Origin: Oscillospiraceae bacterium
Lineage (GTDB): Bacteria; Bacillota_A; Clostridia; Oscillospirales; Oscillospiraceae
Length of the DNA stretch: 26,846 bases
NCBI GenBank assembly: GCA_017381835.1
Contig: JAFOBK010000188.1
Span: forward strand, 1 to 26,846
Direction of reading: 5' to 3'
The position numbers were made by a program, and so were the translations under genes. The notes beneath the pieces are model-generated. The model was not told the origin of the DNA. It saw only the letters and a program-made list of their open reading frames with translations, and made no database searches. This document shows positions 21,494 to 26,846 of this stretch, one piece after another. Numbering within the stretch: position 1 is the first letter of the stretch; every line of letters starts with the position of its first letter.

Positions 21494-22786
21494 ATGGGAC
21501 TTATTAAAGCAGGTCTTGGCGCATTAGGAAGCGTTTTGGCAGATCAGTGGAAGGAGTTTTTCTACTGTGATGCGCTGGATATGGATACTTTGCTTGTCAA
21601 GGGAGAAAAGCGCACCTCCAAGCGCAGCTCCAACAAGGGCAGTGATAATATTATCTCTAACGGCTCCGGCATTGCCGTTGCCGACGGCCAGTGTATAATC
21701 ATCGTAGAGCAGGGTAAGGTAGTGGAAGTCTGCGCCGAACCCGGCGAGTACACCTACGATAAATCCACCGAACCCTCCATCTTTTCCGGTAAGTTCGGTC
21801 AGAGCCTGATCGAAACCTTCAAGCTGGTGGGCAAGCGTTTCACCTACGGCGGCGACACCGGCAAGGATCAGCGTGTTTACTACATCAACACCAAGGAGAT
21901 CATGGGCAATAAGTTCGGTACTCCCAGCCCCATTATCTTCGAGGTCACCAATAAGCGCCTGGGCATTACCCGTACCGTCAATGTCCGCTGCAACGGTGTC
22001 TATTCCTACACCGTTTCCGACCCTCTGCTGTTCTATACCAAGATCTGCGGCAATGTGACCCAGCGTTACACCCGTGATCAGATCGATGAGCAGATGAAGG
22101 CCGACTTTATCTCCGCTCTGCAGCCTGCCTTTGGCGCGCTGGCAGCGGAGGAACTGCGTCCTGCCCAGATTCCCGCCAAGGCCAATGAGCTGAAGGCAGC
22201 CATGAACCAGGCGCTGCAGGCTGACTGGGTAGACCGGGGTATTACCGTGGAGAAGATCTCTTTGAATCCCATCACCCTGAACGATGAGGATATGAAGAAG
22301 ATCCAGGATATGGAGGACTCTGCTGCCTACGGCCAGAATGCCTTCATGATGGCAGGCCGTATGGGCGCTGCCACCGCCAATGCCATGGAGACCGCAGCGG
22401 GCAATTCCGCCGGTGCTATGACCGGCTTTATGGGCATGAATATGGCCGGCGCTGCGATGGGCGGCGGTTTCAACGCAGCCCAGGGCTTCTACAATATGGG
22501 TGTGCAGAACCAGCAGGCAGCTCCCGCGGCTGAGGGCTGGAAGTGCGCCTGCGGCGCTGTGGCCACCGGTAAATTCTGCACCGAGTGCGGTGCCAAGAAG
22601 CCTTCCGCAGGCGCCTGGAAGTGTGTATGCGGCCAGGAGAATACCGGAAAATTCTGCTCCGAGTGCGGTGCGAAAAAGCCTCAGATCCGCTGCGATAAGT
22701 GCGGCTGGGAGCCGGAAAACCCCGCCAAGGCACCTAAGTTCTGCCCCGAGTGCGGCGATCCTATTACCGGTGCTGACCTGGGTTAA
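21494..22786 (+). CDS. SPFH-domain protein with C-terminal zinc ribbons (YdjI-like)
   Basis: 430 residues. The N-terminus MGLIKAGLGALGSVLADQWKEFF and the 'GSGIAVADGQCIIIVEQGKV' region (57-76) match the SPFH/virion-core-like family typified by Bacillus subtilis YdjI. A long helical region with 'LQADWVDRGITVEKISLNPI' follows. A Gly/Ala/Met-rich stretch (about 290-345) leads to three zinc ribbons: 'WKCACGAVATGKFCTECG', 'WKCVCGQENTGKFCSECG' and 'IRCDKCGWEPE...FCPECG'. Such proteins form membrane-associated scaffolds in envelope-stress responses. AAAGGAG at 21481-21487 is 6 bases before the ATG. The stop overlaps the next ATG by one base. In Bacillus the relatives recruit PspA; none is seen here. 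Confidence 0.85.
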   Translation: MGLIKAGLGALGSVLADQWKEFFYCDALDMDTLLVKGEKRTSKRSSNKGSDNIISNGSGIAVADGQCIIIVEQGKVVEVCAEPGEYTYDKSTEPSIFSGKFGQSLIETFKLVGKRFTYGGDTGKDQRVYYINTKEIMGNKFGTPSPIIFEVTNKRLGITRTVNVRCNGVYSYTVSDPLLFYTKICGNVTQRYTRDQIDEQMKADFISALQPAFGALAAEELRPAQIPAKANELKAAMNQALQADWVDRGITVEKISLNPITLNDEDMKKIQDMEDSAAYGQNAFMMAGRMGAATANAMETAAGNSAGAMTGFMGMNMAGAAMGGGFNAAQGFYNMGVQNQQAAPAAEGWKCACGAVATGKFCTECGAKKPSAGAWKCVCGQENTGKFCSECGAKKPQIRCDKCGWEPENPAKAPKFCPECGDPITGADLG

Positions 22787-23871
22787 TGCCTATGGAAACG
22801 CTGCTGGAATATAAATGCCCAGCCTGCCACGGTGCCATCCGCTTCGATGCATCCTTACAGAAGATGAAGTGTCCTTATTGCGACACCGAGCTGGAAGTGG
22901 AGGCCCTGCAGGAACTGGATGCGGTGCTGCAGGAGGAACATGTCAGCGACTATACCTGGCAGCAGGAGCCGGAGGGACAGTGGACCCAGGCTGAAAGCGA
23001 AAACCTGCGTACTTACACCTGCAAATTCTGCGGCGGCGAGATCATCGCCGATGAAACCACCGCTGCCACCCATTGCCCTTATTGCGACAATCCGGTGGTG
23101 ATGACGGGTCAGTTTGCGGGCACTCTGCGGCCTGACCTGGTGGTGCCCTTCAAGCTCACCAAAGACCAGGCCAAGGAAGCACTGGCCGGTCACTTACATA
23201 AGAAACCCCTGCTTCCCAAGCTGTTTAAATCCAAAAACCGTATCGAAAGCATCCAGGGCATGTATGTGCCTTTTTGGATCTTCGATACCGCTGCCGATGC
23301 CAGCATCCGCTACAATGCCACCCGTGTCCAGCATTGGAGCGACAGTCACTACAATTACACCCGCACCAGTTTCTATAAGCTGGTTCGGGAAGGCAGCATT
23401 GCCTTTGATAATGTGCCCGTGGACGGTTCTTCCAAAATGCGGGATGAACTGATGGAGTCCATTGAGCCTTACGATTTGTCCCAGGCGGTGGATTTCCAGA
23501 CGGCTTATCTTGCCGGCTACCTGGCGGATAAATTTGATGTGGATGCGGACACCTGCAAAACCCGTGCCAATGAGCGCATCCGCAGCACCACCGAGTCCAT
23601 GTTTGCCTCCACCGCCGTGGGCTATGCCACGGTGACCCCGGAAAACAGCAACATCCGCCTCCAGGACAGCCGTGTCCGCTACGGTCTGCTTCCCGTGTGG
23701 ATCCTCACCACCCGCTATCAGGACAAGGCCTATACCTTTGCCATGAACGGTCAGACCGGCAAGCTGGTGGGCGACCTGCCCATCGACTGGAAGCTGTTTT
23801 GGACTTATCTTCTCTCCATCGGCCTGGGCAGCGGCGCGCTGATCAGCCTGATCGCCTGCCTGGTTGGCTAA
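22786..23871 (+). CDS. Double zinc-ribbon protein with C-terminal membrane anchor (YdjG-like)
   Basis: 361 residues. The first zinc ribbon uses C11, C14, C29 and C32 ('CPACHG...CPYCDT'), the second C79, C82, C97 and C100 ('CKFCGG...CPYCDN'). A middle domain contains 'PDLVVPFKLTKDQAKEAL' and 'IQGMYVPFWIFDT', typical of TFIIB-type zinc-ribbon proteins found beside SPFH proteins. The C-terminus ends in one hydrophobic segment (about 337-360), so it is probably a tail-anchored membrane protein facing the cytoplasm. Its ATG overlaps the SPFH stop (TAATG), with no good ribosome site, indicating translational coupling; ATG 22792 is a second choice. In Bacillus subtilis, YdjG acts with YdjH and YdjI. 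Function here is by analogy. Confidence 0.8.
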   Translation: MPMETLLEYKCPACHGAIRFDASLQKMKCPYCDTELEVEALQELDAVLQEEHVSDYTWQQEPEGQWTQAESENLRTYTCKFCGGEIIADETTAATHCPYCDNPVVMTGQFAGTLRPDLVVPFKLTKDQAKEALAGHLHKKPLLPKLFKSKNRIESIQGMYVPFWIFDTAADASIRYNATRVQHWSDSHYNYTRTSFYKLVREGSIAFDNVPVDGSSKMRDELMESIEPYDLSQAVDFQTAYLAGYLADKFDVDADTCKTRANERIRSTTESMFASTAVGYATVTPENSNIRLQDSRVRYGLLPVWILTTRYQDKAYTFAMNGQTGKLVGDLPIDWKLFWTYLLSIGLGSGALISLIACLVG

Positions 23872-23883
23872 GGAGGTAAGGTC

Positions 23884-24678
23884 ATGAAAAAAGTATTTCT
23901 TTTGATTTTAGCGCTGGTGATGCTGGCTCTTCCCGTCACCGCGGCGGGAGTGACCCTCCAGGGCAGCGGCACCACCAGCCAGGAAGGCAATAAGCTGACA
24001 ACCAATCTGGTGCTGGATCGAGAAGGCCTGCTGGAGCAGGTGGATCGGGCATATCTGGAAACCCTGTATCAATCGTTCGCGGTCGAACATGGCTTTACCC
24101 CCATTTTATGCACCGTACCCAGCTTTGAAGGCATGCAGCCGGATGCATTTGCCGGCATGCTCTATGATAAGATGGGCTACCCCGCCGACGGCATCCTCTA
24201 CCTTGTGAGCCTGACGGAAGGGGAGTGGTACATCCTCACCAACGGCGAGTGCTACTACCGGATCCCCGACCACATTTCCCAGCGTATGGGTGAAATCCTG
24301 GTGGAATACCTGCGGGATGGGGAGTACTTCGAAGCCTTCCTTCAGTTCCCGGAGCTGGCGAAAGAGGCCTACCTGGCAGGAGGAACCGGCGATAAGAGCG
24401 TCCTGGAAAAGCCGAAAAATTACGGGAAAACCATTGCTATCTGTATGAGCGTCGGCCTTGCCATCGGCGGTATCGCCGCCGGTATTATGGCCGCACAGAT
24501 GAAGTCCGTAAAGTCCCAAAAGGGCGCGGACAGCTATGTGCGCCAGGGAAGCATGTCCATGCATAGCAGCCGGGATATCTTCCTCTATTCCAACGTGAGC
24601 CGAACCCCCAAACCCCAAAATACATCCTCCGGCCGTTCCGGCGGAGGCAGCCGCGGCGGTGCCGGCGGCAGGATCTAA
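23884..24678 (+). CDS. TPM-domain membrane protein (YgcG/Psb32 family), paralogue 1
   Basis: 264 residues. A signal peptide at 1-21 (MKKVFLLILALVMLALPVTA) is followed by a TPM domain (about 48-165) that includes 'GMLYDKMGYPADGILYLVSL' and 'WYILTNGECYYRI'. A transmembrane helix at 182-206 comes next, then a basic, Ser/Gly-rich tail ending in repeated Gly-Ser-Arg-Gly, as in many TPM proteins. The TPM domain would lie outside the membrane. AAGGAGG lies 5 bases before GTC-ATG, and the gene starts 12 bases after the zinc-ribbon gene. By position it corresponds to Bacillus YdjH, which helps bring PspA to the membrane. The exact role is unknown. Confidence 0.82.
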   Translation: MKKVFLLILALVMLALPVTAAGVTLQGSGTTSQEGNKLTTNLVLDREGLLEQVDRAYLETLYQSFAVEHGFTPILCTVPSFEGMQPDAFAGMLYDKMGYPADGILYLVSLTEGEWYILTNGECYYRIPDHISQRMGEILVEYLRDGEYFEAFLQFPELAKEAYLAGGTGDKSVLEKPKNYGKTIAICMSVGLAIGGIAAGIMAAQMKSVKSQKGADSYVRQGSMSMHSSRDIFLYSNVSRTPKPQNTSSGRSGGGSRGGAGGRI

Positions 24679-24696
24679 GAAGCCAAAGGAGAAACC

Positions 24697-25329
24697 ATGA
24701 GAAAATTATTTGCTGTGCTGCTGATTTTTGCGCTGGCGGTGTCCGTCAGTGCCCAGACCCCCTTTGTGGTGGATGATGGCGGCCTTTTGAATCTGACGGA
24801 GGCAGGGGAGCTGGAAAAGCTCTGCGCCGATTACTATGATACTTATGGCTTCACCGTTGCCGTCCATACGGTGGAGACGCTGGAGGAAAAACCCGCCGCT
24901 GCCGTGGCAGCCGAGGTCTATGAGGCCGCCGGATACGGCAATGACGGCGCGCTGCTTCTCATTTGTGAATATGAAGGCCAGTGGTATATCTACACCTCCG
25001 GTCTGTGCGCCCGTCTGATTTCCGATGAGGATGTGGCTGCCATCGGCGGAGAGATCCTGGATGACCTGCAGTCTGACAATTACGGCAAGGCCATTGAGAC
25101 CTTCGCAAAGCGCTGCGCGGAGCCGGTTTCCAAGGAAATGGTGAACCGTGAGCAGCAGTCCGCCAAAACCCAAAAGACCAACAATCTCTATGTGGTCTTT
25201 GGTATGGTGGGCGGCCTGGTGGTAGGCTTCATGGTGGCGTTGCTGTTTGCCGTTGGCAAGCGGGAGCGGAAGAAGCCCCAGAAAAGACAAAAGCCTGCCT
25301 TCCCCGGAGAAGAAAATACAGAAATCTGA
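24697..25329 (+). CDS. TPM-domain membrane protein, paralogue 2
   Basis: 210 residues. A signal peptide ends near 'SVSAQ' (16-20), a TPM domain spans about 24-145 ('VVDDGGLLNLTEAGELEKLC', 'YGNDGALLLICEYEGQWYIY'), a transmembrane helix lies at 164-186 and a short basic tail ('KRERKKPQKRQK') follows. It keeps the classical TPM opening 'VVDDGGLL' better than paralogue 1 does, and it lacks the Gly-rich tail. It starts 18 bases after paralogue 1 with AAAGGAG, and ends just before a strong terminator, so it is the last gene of the SPFH operon. Two different TPM proteins suggest a hetero-oligomer, but this is inference. Confidence 0.82.
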   Translation: MRKLFAVLLIFALAVSVSAQTPFVVDDGGLLNLTEAGELEKLCADYYDTYGFTVAVHTVETLEEKPAAAVAAEVYEAAGYGNDGALLLICEYEGQWYIYTSGLCARLISDEDVAAIGGEILDDLQSDNYGKAIETFAKRCAEPVSKEMVNREQQSAKTQKTNNLYVVFGMVGGLVVGFMVALLFAVGKRERKKPQKRQKPAFPGEENTEI

Positions 25330-25331
25330 TC

Positions 25332-25370
25332 ATTCAGGGTGCGCCAATAAGGGCGCACCCTGAATTTTTT
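25332..25370 (+). terminator. Rho-independent terminator of the SPFH/TPM operon
   Basis: A perfect 14-bp stem (25332-25345 with 25352-25365), a 6-base loop and a run of six T. Confidence 0.95.
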
Positions 25371-25395
25371 GTGCGTTCTGAAGCACCGCTGAAAA

Positions 25396-25412
25396 GTTAA
25401 AAAAATCTTAAC
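25396..25412. promoter_or_regulatory. GTTAA-N7-TTAAC dyad upstream of the adaptor promoter
   Basis: A perfect dyad centred about 19 bases upstream of the -35 hexamer, in a position suited to a response-regulator or activator site. Short and A/T-rich, so chance is possible. Confidence 0.4.
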
Positions 25413-25422
25413 CAATGAACAG

Positions 25423-25451
25423 TTGATTTCCTGGTATTTCCTCGGTATGAT
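25423..25451 (+). promoter_or_regulatory. Sigma-A promoter of the adaptor-ABC operon
   Basis: TTGATT (25423-25428), 17 bases, TATGAT (25446-25451), about 34 bases of leader before the ATG. Confidence 0.8.
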
Positions 25452-25491
25452 AAAAGCACGAAATAATGTATCCGTAACGGAGGAAATGATT

Positions 25492-26688
25492 ATGAAAAAA
25501 TGGATTGCACTTTGCCTTATCCTTGCCATGACCCTGACTATGGCAGCCTGCGGCGAGGCAGAAAATGCCGTGTTCGTCCAGTCTGTTGCCGAGCTGGGCA
25601 GCCTGGGCGGTATTGCCCCCGGCGATAAATTCCCCGGTGTGGTGGTATCCGAGAACATCACCGAGATCAATAAGGATCCTCAGATGGTGGTGGAGGAGCT
25701 GTTTGTCCGGGAAGGCGACGATGTGACCGAAGGCCAGGAGCTGTTCTCCTACGATACCCAGCAGATGCAGCTGGCGCTGGACAAGCAGCGGCTGGAGCTG
25801 GAGCAGCTGGAGGCAGCCATCGAGAACTATCGGGATCAGATCGCAGATCTGGAAAAGGATCGCAACAATGCCTCCAATAAGTTGGAGTACACCATTCAGA
25901 TCCAGACCTTGGAAGTGGATCTGAAGGAAGCGGAAATCAATGTGAAGGCCAAGCGGGATGCAGTTGCACAGTCCGAGATGCTTCTGGAAAATACCGTGGT
26001 GGTTGCCCCTGTGGACGGCCGCATCCAGTCCGTTTCTGAAAACGGTATGGATAACTACGGCAATCCCTTGCCCTATATCACCATTCAGAAGTCCGGCTCT
26101 TACCGGGTGAAAGGTACTTTGGACGAACTGCAGCGGGGCGCCATTATGGAAGGCGTCCGCCTGGAAGTGCTGTCCCGTACCGACGGCAGATCCTGGACCG
26201 GCACCGTCAGCCTCATCGACTACGAAAATCCCACCCAGGGCAACGGCAATGAGATGTATTACGGCATGGCCGCCGATGAGATGACCTCCTCCAGCAAATA
26301 CCCCTTCTATGTGGAGCTGGATGATACGGAAGGCCTGATCCTGGGTCAGCATGTTTACCTGCAGCTGGAAACCCAGGCCGAGGAAACCTTCGCAGGCCCC
26401 TCCATCGGCAGCGCCTTCATCGCCTATGATGAGGACGGCAGCACCTATGTGTGGGCCGATCAGAACGGCAAGCTGGAAAAGCGTCCCGTGGAGCTGGGCG
26501 AGTACAATATGATGAATGATACCTTCCAGATTCTCTCCGGCCTGTCCGAAGAGGACTATATCGCATTCCCCGACTACGAACTGTGCGTCGAAGGCGCTCC
26601 CACCACCAAGGTGGAGCCTGCGCAGATGGACACCACCCAGGATGTTGAACTGGAGGGTGTTTCCATGGAAAGTGTGGTGCTGGGCTGA
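25492..26688 (+). CDS. MacA/HlyD-type periplasmic-adaptor-like lipoprotein
   Basis: 398 residues. The leader MKKWIALCLILAMTLTMAAC puts a lipid-modified C20 on the outer membrane face. A split lipoyl-like half follows ('EELFVREGDDVTEGQELFSY', 68-87), then a coiled-coil hairpin (about 90-165) rich in Leu/Glu/Gln, then the second half 'VVVAPVDGRIQSVSENG'. A beta-barrel region begins near 'YRVKGTLDEL', and 'LILGQHVYLQLE' closes the barrel. Members couple an ABC or RND pump to the cell exterior; next to a MacB-like ATPase this points to export of peptides, antibiotics or lipids, or to envelope sensing. The ATG at 25492 is chosen for GGAGG 8 bases upstream; earlier in-frame ATGs would cover the signal peptide. 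The stop overlaps the next ATG (TGATG). The -35-proximal dyad suggests two-component control. Confidence 0.85.
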   Translation: MKKWIALCLILAMTLTMAACGEAENAVFVQSVAELGSLGGIAPGDKFPGVVVSENITEINKDPQMVVEELFVREGDDVTEGQELFSYDTQQMQLALDKQRLELEQLEAAIENYRDQIADLEKDRNNASNKLEYTIQIQTLEVDLKEAEINVKAKRDAVAQSEMLLENTVVVAPVDGRIQSVSENGMDNYGNPLPYITIQKSGSYRVKGTLDELQRGAIMEGVRLEVLSRTDGRSWTGTVSLIDYENPTQGNGNEMYYGMAADEMTSSSKYPFYVELDDTEGLILGQHVYLQLETQAEETFAGPSIGSAFIAYDEDGSTYVWADQNGKLEKRPVELGEYNMMNDTFQILSGLSEEDYIAFPDYELCVEGAPTTKVEPAQMDTTQDVELEGVSMESVVLG

Positions 26689-26846
26689 TGGCAATTGTAG
26701 CGATGCAGGACATTTGTAAGGACTATTACCAGGGCAAAGAGCCGGTAAGAGTGCTGAAAAATGTGAACCTGACTGTAGAGCCGGGAGAATACCTGGCAAT
26801 CATGGGCCCCTCCGGCAGCTGCAAGACAACCTAGATGAATCTGATC
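26688..26846 (+). CDS. MacB/LolD-type ABC transporter ATPase, N-terminal fragment with an in-frame stop
   Basis: The start overlaps the adaptor stop by one base. The reading 'MAIVAMQDICKDYYQGKE', then 'VLKNVNLTVEPGEYLAIMG', then 'PSGSCKTT' is the N-terminus of a MacB-like ATPase up to Walker A. Two things are wrong. The Walker A glycine before the lysine is Cys (TGC for the expected GGC), and TAG at 26832-26834 interrupts what should be Leu before 'MNLI'. The frame after the stop (MNLI) still matches the family, so the change is a substitution, not a frameshift. It sits in the last 30 bases of the window, where read-end errors are a likely cause; a real pseudogene cannot be excluded. Downstream permease genes would be expected. 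Confidence 0.75.

Overview
The window looks like part of a chromosome from an anaerobic, probably gut-dwelling Firmicute of class Clostridia, most likely in or near the Oscillospiraceae. This rests on strong AAGGAGG-type ribosome binding sites, TTGACA-17-TATAAT-type promoters, MKKW...AAC lipoprotein leaders, C/G-ending codons, an AcnX/enoate-reductase pair and dense palindromic intergenic repeats. It is an inference from gene content; no rRNA or other phylogenetic marker is present. No tRNA, rRNA, CRISPR array, transposase or integrase was found.

Layout. (1) 1-8435: a sugar island. The tail of a sugar ABC-transporter binding protein is followed by an operon with a rhamnulokinase-family kinase, a sorbitol-6-phosphate dehydrogenase-like SDR, a PHP-domain metallohydrolase, an L-sorbose-1-phosphate reductase (SorE)-like zinc dehydrogenase, a second FGGY kinase and a PfkB fructokinase. 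No rhamnose isomerase or rhamnulose-1-phosphate aldolase is present. The enzymes fit better with ABC uptake, ATP-dependent ketose-1-phosphate formation, SorE reduction, SrlD-type oxidation to fructose-6-phosphate and glycolysis. (2) 8440-11660: two paralogous lipoproteins with 26-residue CxxC repeats, embedded in repeat modules. (3) 11690-13086: metY, O-acetylhomoserine sulfhydrylase. (4) 13236-13797: a DUF6291-like gene on the minus strand inside a unit bounded by 16-bp inverted repeats. (5) 13823-17856: an operon of an old-yellow-enzyme/enoate-reductase flavoprotein and both subunits of an aconitase-X dehydratase, suggesting dehydration followed by ene-reduction. (6) 18071-19078, minus strand: asnA. 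(7) 19932-21374: pepD dipeptidase. (8) 21494-25370: SPFH protein, zinc-ribbon membrane protein and two TPM-domain membrane proteins, resembling the Bacillus YdjI/YdjG/YdjH envelope-stress module but without PspA in view. (9) 25423-26846: MacA-like adaptor lipoprotein and the first codons of a MacB-like ABC ATPase. Its Walker A is altered and an in-frame stop lies 12 bases from the window end.

The gaps between operons are not empty. They are built from a few reusable modules: a GTCATTGCGA/TCGCAATGAC element, a GTAGGGG-type palindrome block, a GTCATCCTGAG/CTCAGGATGAC element, a short linker resembling TTTCACATTGGACTTTCGGC, and a 104-bp tandem unit. They combine differently in each gap, often just downstream of a terminator. 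In one copy of the GTCATCCTGAG element the central hairpin is flipped relative to its arms.
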